From assembly GCA_021807225.1 (NCBI GenBank), contig JAKAPI010000001.1, positions 1 to 64,000 on the forward strand: 64,000 nucleotides of DNA, read 5' to 3'. A program made the translations under genes and the position numbers. The DNA is from an archaeon (GTDB lineage: Archaea > Thermoproteota > Nitrososphaeria > Nitrososphaerales > UBA183). Positions 48,244 to 57,512 of this stretch are shown one piece after another. Below the pieces are notes generated by a model. That model was not told where the DNA came from. It saw only the letters and a list, made by a program, of their open reading frames with translations, and did not search any database. How positions within the stretch are numbered: position 1 is the first letter of the stretch; each line of letters begins with the position of its first letter.

Positions 48244-50457
48244 ATGGTCGTATGGCTGAAGCTCGAAAGCGGCGAGGCTGTGCGGCTGGTCGACCGATGG
48301 TCTCCGTCAATCTTCGTGGGCGCCGACAACAAAGCTGACTTCGCCGTCCCGATATACACAGTGCGCCAAGACTACGAGTGGACCCGCCCCGTCCAGATGC
48401 GAGAAAGCGTGATCGACCCAAAGACGTCAGAGGTTCTCGAGATGAAGCTCAAAGACGCCACGAAGTCGCAGCAGGTCGCTGGGCGGATTGAGCGACTCGG
48501 GCCGTTCGGGACATTCAGGCTCTACAACGCCGACATCCCGCCCCCTCAGAGCTATCTCTACGAGAAAGACCTCTTCCCCCTCGCCCAATGCGACGTGGTG
48601 ACCAGAGAGGGGCGCCTCCAGTGGAAGCTAGAAGACGACGTCTGGGACTACGAATACGCCGTCCCCGGCCTGAGAAAGGTCAAACTGGACGTGGAGGTGG
48701 CGAAGGAGGGCAAGCTCCCGCGCTTAACAGACAGGCTCGAATCGGCCACGCTAGAGAGCGACAGCGGAAAGATCACATTCGAAGGGGGGAGCGAGGCTGA
48801 CAAGCTGCTCGCCCTCGTGCAAGCTGTCCGCGACGCAGACCCTGATTTCATCCTTACCAACGACGGCGACACGTTCCTGTTCCCTTACCTGATCAGGAGG
48901 GCCCAGGCCAACGGCCTGACATCACAGCTGGTCTTGGGCAGAGACCGGACGGCCATGAAAGCCCCGAGCAAAGGAGGGACCTCATACTTCAGCTACGGCC
49001 GCATCCACTACAAACCTTCAGCCATCAAGCTCAGAGGGCGGGTGCATATAGACATCAACACCTCATTCACCTACTCCGAAGCAGGGTTCGAAGGACTATT
49101 CGAGCTGAGCCGGACGTGCCGCATGCCCCTACACACGTCGAGCAGGGCGAGCATCGGGAAGGCGCTCTCCAGCCTCCAGTTCTACCACGCGCACAAGGCG
49201 GGTTTACTCGTTCCCTGGAAGCCGACGCTCGCAGAGCGCTTCAAGGACAGGAGCGAGCTCATGGTGGCAGACAGGGGCGGCTTCATCTTCGAGCCGCGGC
49301 TGGGCGTCTGCGAGAACGTCGGAGAGCTCGACTTCTCAGCGCTCTACCCAAACATAATGTATCGAAAGAACATCTCGGCGGAGACGATAAGGTGCTCGTG
49401 CTGTCCTGATTCTGACAACCGGGTCCCGGAACTGGGCTGGAATGTCTGCAAGAACAAAGGCATCGTCCCTCTGGCCATCGAGATCATAGTTGAGAAGAGA
49501 CTCCGCTACAAGGAACTCGAAGCGAATACGACCAACAAAGCAGACCGCCCGAGGTACAGCGCCCGCCAGGCGGCGCTCAAATGGCTCGGGGTCACCACAT
49601 TCGGCTACCTCGGGTTCAACAACGCGAAGTTCGGGCGCATCGACGCGCACATCGCAGTGTGCGCCTGGGACAGGAAGATACTGCTGGACGCGGCCAGGAT
49701 AGCCGAAGAAAGAGGCTTCGAAGTCGTGCACGGCATCGTCGACTCCCTCTGGGTGAGGAAAGAGAGGGCGGACAGCGGAGACTACATCGAGCTCGGGGCC
49801 GACATCGAGTCGGAGACGGGGTTCGCCATGACCTTCGAAGGCGTCTACAAGTGGCTGGCCTTCCTCCCCTCCAAGGCTGACTCTGGCGTCCCCGTGCTCA
49901 ACAGATACTTCGGGGCCCACAGCGACGGCACCCTGAAGGTGAGGGGGGTGGATGCGAGGCGCCACGACACACCGCTCGCATTCAGACGATGTCAGATGGA
50001 CCTACTGAAGATTATGGCCAGGGCAGGTTCGGCGCTCGAGGTCAGGGACACGGTCCCCGAGTGCACCAGGGTTTTCTTTGGATACGCCGACATGATAATG
50101 CACCACGAACTCTCAGCGTCAGAGCTGGCTTACACTACGAATCTTTCCAAGGCCCCCGACGAATACACGACGATGACGGTGCAGAACTCGGCCGTCACAC
50201 AGCTGACACGCGAGGGGGCGTCCCTCCACGCGGGAGAGGGGATACGGTACGTCATAACCGATTATGATGGGAGGGACTCGAGGCGGGCGATCCCTCTGGA
50301 CATGGTCGAAGACCAAATCAAATATGACGTGGAGAGATACATCGGATTACTCGCCCGAGTCTGTTCGGCTGTACTCGAACCGTTCGCCCCCGAATGCACA
50401 GCTCAGTTCCTGATGCGTAGTTATGAGGCGCATCGGAGCGGGCCGCTCACCAGCTGA
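48244..50457 (+). CDS. divergent B-family DNA polymerase (PolB2/Dpo2-like)
   Basis: A 737-residue family B polymerase. Exo I is KLDVEVAKEG (about 148) and Exo II is LTNDGDTFLFPYL, so proofreading residues look present. Motif A is ELDFSALYPNIMYR (about 362). Motif B is ALKWLGVTTFGYLGF, changed from KxxxNSxYG. Motif C is VVHGIVDSLWVRK (about 496), changed from YGDTDS but with one Asp kept. It is shorter than replicative PolB. The pattern matches the archaeal PolB2/Dpo2 branch, of which a Sulfolobus member is reported to support error-prone damage tolerance. It ends the four-gene unit and its stop overlaps the convergent PPOX gene. Confidence 0.85.
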   Translation: MVVWLKLESGEAVRLVDRWSPSIFVGADNKADFAVPIYTVRQDYEWTRPVQMRESVIDPKTSEVLEMKLKDATKSQQVAGRIERLGPFGTFRLYNADIPPPQSYLYEKDLFPLAQCDVVTREGRLQWKLEDDVWDYEYAVPGLRKVKLDVEVAKEGKLPRLTDRLESATLESDSGKITFEGGSEADKLLALVQAVRDADPDFILTNDGDTFLFPYLIRRAQANGLTSQLVLGRDRTAMKAPSKGGTSYFSYGRIHYKPSAIKLRGRVHIDINTSFTYSEAGFEGLFELSRTCRMPLHTSSRASIGKALSSLQFYHAHKAGLLVPWKPTLAERFKDRSELMVADRGGFIFEPRLGVCENVGELDFSALYPNIMYRKNISAETIRCSCCPDSDNRVPELGWNVCKNKGIVPLAIEIIVEKRLRYKELEANTTNKADRPRYSARQAALKWLGVTTFGYLGFNNAKFGRIDAHIAVCAWDRKILLDAARIAEERGFEVVHGIVDSLWVRKERADSGDYIELGADIESETGFAMTFEGVYKWLAFLPSKADSGVPVLNRYFGAHSDGTLKVRGVDARRHDTPLAFRRCQMDLLKIMARAGSALEVRDTVPECTRVFFGYADMIMHHELSASELAYTTNLSKAPDEYTTMTVQNSAVTQLTREGASLHAGEGIRYVITDYDGRDSRRAIPLDMVEDQIKYDVERYIGLLARVCSAVLEPFAPECTAQFLMRSYEAHRSGPLTS

Positions 50458-50833
50458 CCGCCCGGGACGGCTTGACCTTCAGTATGGGGGAATCGCCTTC
50501 GCCCCAGGAGTTCTTTCTGTAGTATTCGAACCGCTCGAAAAGGACGTGGAGGAGCCGCATGTACTCCTCGCCTCGCTCGAGGATCTCACACTCGCCTTCT
50601 ATCATGACCGCCCTGTTGGGGTGGTATTCATCGACGACCAGGGCGACGCTGCGGTTCTCCTTCAGGTTCCTCAGTTTCTTCGTCCCATAATCTGTGGCGA
50701 CGACGACGTTTTCGCCATCCATGGCGTAGATCACCGGGACGACGTGCGGCTTCCCGTCCTTGGACGCGGTGGCGAACCTGCAGAGTTCGTGGGCCCTCAA
50801 GAACGCTAGCTGCTTCGGCGTGAGGGCGCTCAT
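50447..50833 (-). CDS. PPOX-family flavin/F420-binding protein
   Basis: A 128-residue split-barrel protein: FLRAHELCRFATASKDGKPH, then VVPVIYAMDGENVVVATDYG, then KKLRNLKENRSVALVVDEYH. The fold binds FMN or F420; archaeal members often reduce or bind F420-linked substrates. ATG 50833 about 30 bp after a TATA-like cataaccg fits. It overlaps the convergent polB gene by 11 bp. Confidence 0.85.
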   Translation of the reverse strand: MSALTPKQLAFLRAHELCRFATASKDGKPHVVPVIYAMDGENVVVATDYGTKKLRNLKENRSVALVVDEYHPNRAVMIEGECEILERGEEYMRLLHVLFERFEYYRKNSWGEGDSPILKVKPSRAVSW

Positions 50834-50938
50834 AGAACGAGGGACCGCACGTCCGGTTATGAACCTAGCCAACCCTTTAACACTGGCTGTCACGCGTCCG
50901 TAGTTACCACGAAGTACACTACCCTCGGAAGCACGGGA

Positions 50939-51892
50939 TTGAAGGTCTCCAGGCTATGCATCGGGTGCATGAGCTTCGGAGGCTCTGACGCCGAAGGCTT
51001 CGAATGGACGGTCGGCTACGACCGCGCGAAGGAGATAATCGACAAGGCAGTCGACCTCGGGATCAATTTCTTCGACACGGCTGATGTCTATTCCAACGGG
51101 CGCTCAGAGCAGATCGTAGGGAAAGCGCTCGTCGGACGAAGGGACGACGCCGTGATTGCCACAAAGGTGGGACTTCCAACTGGCGCCGGTCCCGGGGCCA
51201 GGGGACTCGGAAGGTCCCACGTGATGTGGAGCCTGAAACGGTCGCTCGCCAACCTGAAGACCGACAGGGTAGACCTCTACCAGATACACCGCTGGGACTA
51301 CGACACGCCGGTAGCCGAAGCCCTCGGCACCCTGACCGACGTCGTCAGGAAGCTGCACGGCGCTGACCATCTCGGGGCTTCGAGCATGTGGGCGTGGCAG
51401 CTCGAAAAGGCATTAGGCACCAGCGAAAGACTCGGCCTGGAGCGGCTCAAGACGATGCAGAACCACTACAACCTTGCCTACCGCGAAGAAGAGAGGGAGA
51501 TGATACCGCTGTGCAGGGCCGAAGGGATCCCCCTTATCCCATGGAGTCCGCTCGGCAGGGGGTTCCTTACCGGAAAGTACAGGCGCAAAACGAAACCCAG
51601 CAGCACAAGGTACCGCAAGGACAGGCAACTGAGCGCAAGGTACTTCACGGCTGAAGACTTCGACGTTGTGGAGAGGCTCGTAGAAGTGTCGAAAGCGAAA
51701 GGGGTCAAGCCTGCCCAGGCGGCGCTGGCCTGGCTCCTTGCCAAAGACGACGTCGCATCTCCCATCGTCGGACCGACCAGAGTGGAACAACTGGAAGAGC
51801 TGGCCGAGGCCGTGGACGTTCGCCTGAAACCTACAGAGGTCAAGCGGCTGGAAGAACCATACAGGCCGCACTCAGTCCTAGGACACGAGTAA
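50939..51892 (+). CDS. aldo/keto reductase with a missing canonical start
   Basis: A 317-residue NADPH-dependent reductase (AKR12/13-like). VSRLCIGCMSFGGSD starts the barrel, the tetrad residues are in FFDTADVYSNGRSE, VIATKVGLPT and YQIHRWDYDT, and VASPIVGPTRVEQLEEL binds the nucleotide. The conserved family start KYTTLGSTGLKVSR is fully encoded in frame upstream, but the codon at the expected Met position (50909) is ACG, and no ATG, GTG or TTG occurs before TTG 50939. A TATA-like ctttaaca near 50877 lies about 30 bp before 50909. Starting at 50939 removes ten conserved residues, so ACG initiation or a base change is suspected. Confidence 0.88.
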   Translation: MKVSRLCIGCMSFGGSDAEGFEWTVGYDRAKEIIDKAVDLGINFFDTADVYSNGRSEQIVGKALVGRRDDAVIATKVGLPTGAGPGARGLGRSHVMWSLKRSLANLKTDRVDLYQIHRWDYDTPVAEALGTLTDVVRKLHGADHLGASSMWAWQLEKALGTSERLGLERLKTMQNHYNLAYREEEREMIPLCRAEGIPLIPWSPLGRGFLTGKYRRKTKPSSTRYRKDRQLSARYFTAEDFDVVERLVEVSKAKGVKPAQAALAWLLAKDDVASPIVGPTRVEQLEELAEAVDVRLKPTEVKRLEEPYRPHSVLGHE

Positions 51893-51937
51893 CTCACTGC
51901 ATAGGGCTTAAGACCCACCGCGGCCTCGCGCCTCCGA

Positions 51938-54900
51938 ATGTCTTTCTCCGCAGACCTCGCTTGGGAGAGAGTCAAAACCCTGGCTCCGTTTCCCAAGCAC
52001 CTGGATTCGTACTACAGGGACATACTTTCACAATACGAAGCTGCTCATAACCTTGCGGTCCTGGCAAGATCAAAGGGGCACGATCCGACCGACTCGGTGG
52101 AAAGCAAGACCGTCTTCGATTTGGCAGACAGAGTCAACCAGATGCTCCGGCTCGACCAATTCGAGGGGCTGGTCGACAGGCTTCGTGAGCTCCTCCACAC
52201 GACAACCAAGGAACGGGCCGCGCTGACCATATCGCAGGAGATTGCACTAGGGAAGTTCGGAACCCTCGAAAGACACGAGGCGCTGAGCTACGGGGTCAGG
52301 GCGGGGCTAGCAGTGATGACCGATGGCGTCACAGTGGCGCCGCTCGAAGGGATATCCGCAGTAACGATAAAACAGAACGACGACAATACCGACTACGTCT
52401 CCGTGTCCTATGCTGGTCCGATGCGCTCCGCGGGAGGGACAGAGGCGGCTTTCTCCCTCGTTATCGCAGACGTGACCGCCAAGAAGCTCGGGCTGAGCAA
52501 CTATAGGGCTCGTCAGGAAGAGATTGACAGGTTCGCCGAGGAGCTGAGGATCTATGAGCGCGATGTAGGCAACTTCCAGTACAAGGTCACCGACGATGAC
52601 ATCAGACGTGCCATCTCGAACATGCCGGTCGAAGTAGACGGCATTGAGACAGACCCTATCGAGGTGGTCGTCCACAGGAGCCTGAAGCGGGTGACCACCG
52701 ACAGGCTCAGGGGCGGAGCCCTCAGGGTCTTGAACGACGGCGTCATAGGCCGCGCCAACAAGCTCTCGAAGAAACTGGCGAGCCTCAACATCACAGGGTG
52801 GGAGTTCCTGTCCCAGCTGAAAGGGGGGACCCAGCAGACGACCAACGAGACCGAGAAGGCAGGGGCACACTTCGAAGAGGTGATCTCAGGGAGGGCCGTA
52901 CTTTCGATGCCAAGGAGCAAGGGAGGATTCCGCCTCCGATACGGCAGGTCGGTCAATACCGGCCTCTCGACCATAGGCATACATCCGGCGGTGGCGACGC
53001 TGCTCGACTACCCGGTGGTGACCGGGACCCAGGTGAAGGTGGATATGCCAGGGAAGGCGGCTACGATAGCTTTCGTGGACTCGATCGAGGGCCCAACCAT
53101 ACTGACCAAGGACGGGAGCGTCATCAGGGTATCGACGACGGGCCAGGCTGAGAACATGCGCGACGCCCTCTCGAAAATCATAGACCTCGGCGACGTCCTG
53201 GTGAGCTACGGAGACTTCCTCGAGAATAACAAGACGATGCCGCCCTCTCCCTACGTTCCAGAATGGTGGAGCCAAGACCTGGCTAGGGCCGTAGGGAGCA
53301 CTCCAGGCGCTCAGCGGCTTCTCGACGCCGCGGGACTTCCGTCCGCTAGGGTCAGAGACCTGATTGCGTCACCTCTCGCGACCCCAACAGCCGCCGAGGC
53401 GATATTGATTTCGAGGGCGTTGGGTATACCACTGCACCCATCGCACACGCCGCGATTCGACCGGGTCAGCGCCAACGACCTCGCCGAGCTCAGGAAGAAC
53501 TCAAGGATAGTAGGCTCTACCGTCGTCATACGCGTCTCCGTCCCCCAGATACGATGGATTCTCAACACATGCCTTGTCGAGCACGGCATAGACGGCGACC
53601 TGGCATCGGTGGAAGGGGAGCAGGCGCTGATACTCAGGACGCTGCTCAGGCTCGACGAGCCAGAACACGTCGTACCTGAAGACGAGCCCGACTACATCAA
53701 GCGCCTCTCAGGAATCGAGCTTGGACGCCAGAGCACGACGACTATCGGCATCAGGGTAGGAAGGCCGGAGAAGGCGATGGTCAGGAGGATGAAACCTCCG
53801 GTCCACGCGCTCTTTCCAGTCGGCTTCGAGGGCGGCCCCATGCGCGATGTGTTCGCGGCCGCGAAGGCACAGAGGTCAGAGATAGAGGTCGTCAACCTGT
53901 ACTGCAGGACCTGTAAGGAGAGGAGGCTGGCTACCAAATGCGAAGTTTGTGGCGATGCCACAGACTCGTTCATGGCGTGTCCGAAGTGCGGTGCCATGTC
54001 TCAGGACACCACGTGTCCCAACTGTCGGGCGAAGACCCTCCCTTACTCCAAGATGAACTACGACTTTAGGTCGAGGCTAGAAGCCATCAGGGCGAAGATT
54101 CCGCACAACCCCGCTAAACCGGTGAAAGGGGTGAGAGGGCTCACGAGCGTATCCAAGTTCCCCGAGGCGTTAGAGAAGGGGGTCATCAGGAGCAGGCACG
54201 ACGCCTACGTGTACAAGGACGGCACGCTGAGAATCGACGCGACCAACGAGCCGCTCACCCACTTCCGGGTGACCGACGTGAAGGGAGACATCCCGACCCT
54301 GATCAGGCTCGGTTACTCGCACGACATGAACGGCGCCCCTCTCGAGAGACAGGACCAGGTTCTCGAGCTCAAACCACAGGATATCGTCATCCCAGCTGAC
54401 ATTGGAAGCGACCTCGTCAAGATGGCCCAATGCATCGACGACGAGCTCCAGAACCTCTATGGCCTTGACGCTTTCTATTCGGTGAGAGAGCCTAAAGACC
54501 TGCTAGGGAAGATCGTCATCGGTCTCGCTCCGCACACATCCGTTGGCGTCGCCGGAAGGATAGTCGGATTCTCAGCCACAGAGGTCTGCCTGGCAAACCC
54601 CTACTGGCATTCAGCAAAGAGGCGCGACTGTGATGGAGATGGTGACTCGCTTCTACTTCTCATGGACGTTCTGGTCAATTTCTCTCTGCAGTACGTCCCT
54701 GCCCAGATAGGCGGATACATGGACACCCCTCTCCTGATTCAGCCGGTCATCCTCCCTTCGGAAGTAGATGAGCAGGCCCACAACTTCGACATCGCGCCGA
54801 GCTATCCTCTCGAGTTCTACGAGAAGACCCAGAGCACACCCGCCGCGGCGGCGTTGGCGCCGCTGATAGAGCGGATCGGCTCGCGCCTGGAAAGCGACAC

Positions 54901-55402
54901 CCAATTCTATGGCTACGGCTACACCCACCCCACAAGCGCCATCACGATAAGGCGCTCACGTGGATCGTATTCGACCCTTCGCACCCTGAACGAGAAGATT
55001 TCAAAGCAGATTGAAGTAGCATCTCTGGTTGAAGCCGTTTCTACAAGAGACGTCGTCGAGTCGATAATCAAGACACATCTTATCAGGGATATCATGGGGA
55101 ACGCGAAGAAGTACGCCACTCAGGCGTTCAAGTGCAAGAGCTGTGGTCTCACTCTGAGGCGTCCTCCCCTGGCTGTCAAATGCCCCAGCTGCGGCGGGGA
55201 GATTAGGGGAACCCTTACCAGAGCGTCAGTAGAGAAGTATCTCTACATCGCCCAGAAACTCGCCAGAGACTACGATGTGGATTCCTATCTCAGGAGCAGA
55301 TTAGAAATGCTCCAGAGGGAGCTGGACCAGCTGTTCCAGGGGCCTAGGAAGGCAGACCAGCTGGAGCTGACTGAATTCCTGAAACCGGCACTAGCCAAAT
55401 GA
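51938..55402 (+). CDS. polC: DNA polymerase D large subunit DP2
   Basis: A 1154-residue catalytic subunit of polymerase D. An N-terminal domain of about 300 residues ends near YAGPMRSAGGTEAAFSLVIA. The catalytic double-psi barrel carries SAKRRDCDGDGDSLLLLMD (about 897), the conserved acidic cluster. Zinc sites are CRTCKERRLATKCEVCGD with CPKCGAMSQDTTCPNC (about 655-700) and CKSCGLTLRRPPLAVKCPSC (about 1065-1087). It is intein-free. The C-terminal tail [11 protein letters not shown] shows no obvious PCNA-interacting box. The ATG is about 29 bp after a TATA-like gcttaaga. Confidence 0.96.
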   Translation: MSFSADLAWERVKTLAPFPKHLDSYYRDILSQYEAAHNLAVLARSKGHDPTDSVESKTVFDLADRVNQMLRLDQFEGLVDRLRELLHTTTKERAALTISQEIALGKFGTLERHEALSYGVRAGLAVMTDGVTVAPLEGISAVTIKQNDDNTDYVSVSYAGPMRSAGGTEAAFSLVIADVTAKKLGLSNYRARQEEIDRFAEELRIYERDVGNFQYKVTDDDIRRAISNMPVEVDGIETDPIEVVVHRSLKRVTTDRLRGGALRVLNDGVIGRANKLSKKLASLNITGWEFLSQLKGGTQQTTNETEKAGAHFEEVISGRAVLSMPRSKGGFRLRYGRSVNTGLSTIGIHPAVATLLDYPVVTGTQVKVDMPGKAATIAFVDSIEGPTILTKDGSVIRVSTTGQAENMRDALSKIIDLGDVLVSYGDFLENNKTMPPSPYVPEWWSQDLARAVGSTPGAQRLLDAAGLPSARVRDLIASPLATPTAAEAILISRALGIPLHPSHTPRFDRVSANDLAELRKNSRIVGSTVVIRVSVPQIRWILNTCLVEHGIDGDLASVEGEQALILRTLLRLDEPEHVVPEDEPDYIKRLSGIELGRQSTTTIGIRVGRPEKAMVRRMKPPVHALFPVGFEGGPMRDVFAAAKAQRSEIEVVNLYCRTCKERRLATKCEVCGDATDSFMACPKCGAMSQDTTCPNCRAKTLPYSKMNYDFRSRLEAIRAKIPHNPAKPVKGVRGLTSVSKFPEALEKGVIRSRHDAYVYKDGTLRIDATNEPLTHFRVTDVKGDIPTLIRLGYSHDMNGAPLERQDQVLELKPQDIVIPADIGSDLVKMAQCIDDELQNLYGLDAFYSVREPKDLLGKIVIGLAPHTSVGVAGRIVGFSATEVCLANPYWHSAKRRDCDGDGDSLLLLMDVLVNFSLQYVPAQIGGYMDTPLLIQPVILPSEVDEQAHNFDIAPSYPLEFYEKTQSTPAAAALAPLIERIGSRLESDTQFYGYGYTHPTSAITIRRSRGSYSTLRTLNEKISKQIEVASLVEAVSTRDVVESIIKTHLIRDIMGNAKKYATQAFKCKSCGLTLRRPPLAVKCPSCGGEIRGTLTRASVEKYLYIAQKLARDYDVDSYLRSRLEMLQRELDQLFQGPRKADQLELTEFLKPALAK

Positions 55403-56680
55403 ATAGGCTGGCGAGTCTCGGAATGAGTACTTGACTTTCTGAAAGCCCTTCCTCATCTCCTTGATCCTGGACACTACTTCCTTCTTCTTCGCCCCCTGCA
55501 TCCCCAGATGTACCAGTTCGGCTACCTCTCTCATTTCAGACCTTCCCATCCCCAGGCGCGTGAGCTCCGCGACTCCAAGCCTGATGCCCCCCGGGTTGGT
55601 ATAATGTCTCCCCGCCTGAAGGTCGCCGGGGATGGGCTCTCGGTTGCAAATGAGGTTCTGGTCCTCAAGACGCTTTTCTATGGCACCACCGTCAGCGTAC
55701 CCGGTCACGTCAAGGACCACCTGGTGAGACTTCGTGTAGCCACCCTTTTCGCCCAGCACCTTCTCGCCGAGCTCGGCGAGCCTTTCTGCCAGAGTCTGAG
55801 CGTTGACCACTACGTCCTTCGCATACCTCTTTCCGAATTGCAGGAATTCGGCGAAGACCATGGCCTTGGCCGCGACATGGTGCAGGTGGTGGTTGCTCGC
55901 GGTGCCCGGGAAGACAGCCTTCTTCAGGGGCTCAGCTAACTCGGCGGTGGAAGCGATGGCTCCTCCCTGCGGTCCGAAGAGAACCTTGTGCGTACTAAAC
56001 GTCATCACCTGGGCACCTTCTCGCAACGGGTCTTGGAACTGTCCTCCCGCGATGAGCCCGGCCACGTGCGCGGCATCGTAACAGATGGTCCCGCCTTTGT
56101 CATGTATCGCCTGTGCCAGTTCCTTTACAGGATGAGGGAACAAGAACAGGCTACAGCCGAACATGGCCAGCTTTAGCGAAGGCAGAGCCGCAATGCGCTT
56201 CTTAGTCTCGTCGACGTCGATGTTCATCGATTCCTTGTCGAAAGCGAAGTATGACACATCGAGAGAGTGCACAAGGCCTGCCGTCCCTCCGAAATCTTTC
56301 TTCCCATGGGAGATGTGTCCCCCGTTGGGGACCGAGAGCGCCATCAGCATGTCGCCGGGACCACTGAGCGCGCTGTAGACTGCGAGGTTGGCGTTAACTC
56401 CCGATACGGGCCTGACATCCACGTGGTCGGCCTTGAAGAGCTTCTTCCCCAGGGCTATGGCCTGGAGCTCTATCTGGTCGATATACCGACATCCAGCATA
56501 TACCCTCTCTTCTGGCCAGCCTTCCGCATAACGATGTCCGAGGTCTGAGGACAGCACCCTGCGGACAGGCTCCGACGCCAGGTTCTCGCTTGCAATCATG
56601 GGGAGACTCTCAGAGAACCATTTTTCATGGGAACGGATCTTGGCGACTACCGATTTGAACTCAGTTTCGTAAGAGGGCAT
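55391..56680 (-). CDS. glyA: serine hydroxymethyltransferase
   Basis: A 429-residue PLP enzyme that interconverts serine and glycine with transfer of a C1 unit to a pterin. It has [35 protein letters not shown], the Schiff-base lysine in [16 protein letters not shown], and [17 protein letters not shown]. The frame extends upstream, but ATG 56680 matches the family start; a TATA-like tataatta near 56707 (minus strand) is 27 bp upstream. Convergent with DP2 with a 12-bp overlap. Confidence 0.95.
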   Translation of the reverse strand: MPSYETEFKSVVAKIRSHEKWFSESLPMIASENLASEPVRRVLSSDLGHRYAEGWPEERVYAGCRYIDQIELQAIALGKKLFKADHVDVRPVSGVNANLAVYSALSGPGDMLMALSVPNGGHISHGKKDFGGTAGLVHSLDVSYFAFDKESMNIDVDETKKRIAALPSLKLAMFGCSLFLFPHPVKELAQAIHDKGGTICYDAAHVAGLIAGGQFQDPLREGAQVMTFSTHKVLFGPQGGAIASTAELAEPLKKAVFPGTASNHHLHHVAAKAMVFAEFLQFGKRYAKDVVVNAQTLAERLAELGEKVLGEKGGYTKSHQVVLDVTGYADGGAIEKRLEDQNLICNREPIPGDLQAGRHYTNPGGIRLGVAELTRLGMGRSEMREVAELVHLGMQGAKKKEVVSRIKEMRKGFQKVKYSFRDSPAYSFG

Positions 56681-56780
56681 GGGAGACGCGAACGCCCCCA
56701 CATTAATTATACATTTGGAGCAGCGCCAGTCCAGGCAGATTCCGTTTATACCCAGACGGCGCAGGGTCGCACAACGTGAA

Positions 56781-57512
56781 ATGTCGTCGCCAGGAAACCC
56801 GAACCTCAGCATCGAACTGACCCACGTGAGCAAATCCTACGGCCAGGTCCCGGCCCTCAGTGACCTCAACTTCCGGATCCCCAGCGGAGGGCGCTTTGCC
56901 CTCCTGGGACCGAACGGGGCGGGCAAATCCACAACGCTGAAACTACTCGTTGGCGCCCTGAGGCCCGATACTGGGTATGTCAAGGTCCAAGGAGTCGCCC
57001 CTGACAGCCGAGAGGCGAAGTCACTGGTAGGCTATCTCCCCGAGGACGCCCTTCCTTACAGGATGCTTTCAGTTAGGGAGAACCTAGAATACATTGGGGC
57101 GCTCAGAAACGTCCCCGAACTGAAGGACCGCGTCGACTTTCTGCTTGATGAGCTAGACCTGAGACAGTACGAAAAGGCAAACGTAGGGCGGCTCTCCAGA
57201 GGTAACACCCAGAAGCTTGCAATCGCCCTGGCCCTGGTCCATTCCCCAAAGGTCCTACTCCTGGACGAGCCACTGAACTATCTCGACATACCTACGCAGG
57301 AGAAGGTGATAGGCCTGCTAGACAGACTCGAAGGCACCCACCTGGTTTCCACACACATAATGTCGATCGCCGACAGGCTCACTGACAGCGTCGTCATGAT
57401 CTCCAAGGGCATGTTCCTCTGGGAGGGGACCATAGAGGAGCTTAGGAAGAAGGGAGCGCCAGACGAACCCATAGAGAAGGTGGTGGCGAGGATGATGACC
57501 GGTGCTACCTAG
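56781..57512 (+). CDS. ABC transporter ATP-binding protein
   Basis: A 243-residue ATPase: Walker [18 protein letters not shown] loop [15 protein letters not shown], signature [10 protein letters not shown] and Walker [13 protein letters not shown], followed by the H-loop His in [13 protein letters not shown]. It powers the membrane protein encoded next, with which it overlaps by 11 bp. ATG 56781, about 30 bp after a TATA-like gtttatacc, is preferred. The Glu in [11 protein letters not shown] is intact, so it is likely active. Exporter of the ABC-2 type is inferred. Confidence 0.93.
   Translation: MSSPGNPNLSIELTHVSKSYGQVPALSDLNFRIPSGGRFALLGPNGAGKSTTLKLLVGALRPDTGYVKVQGVAPDSREAKSLVGYLPEDALPYRMLSVRENLEYIGALRNVPELKDRVDFLLDELDLRQYEKANVGRLSRGNTQKLAIALALVHSPKVLLLDEPLNYLDIPTQEKVIGLLDRLEGTHLVSTHIMSIADRLTDSVVMISKGMFLWEGTIEELRKKGAPDEPIEKVVARMMTGAT

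Noticed and set aside
46757..50457. Casposon or other mobile element around the PolB gene
   Set aside because: Casposons carry PolB with Cas1 and terminal inverted repeats; neither Cas1 nor such repeats were seen nearby.
51938..55402. Possible intein in DP2
   Set aside because: Inteins are known in DP2, but the frame aligns continuously by eye through the catalytic DCDGDGD region and no splice-site motif was found.
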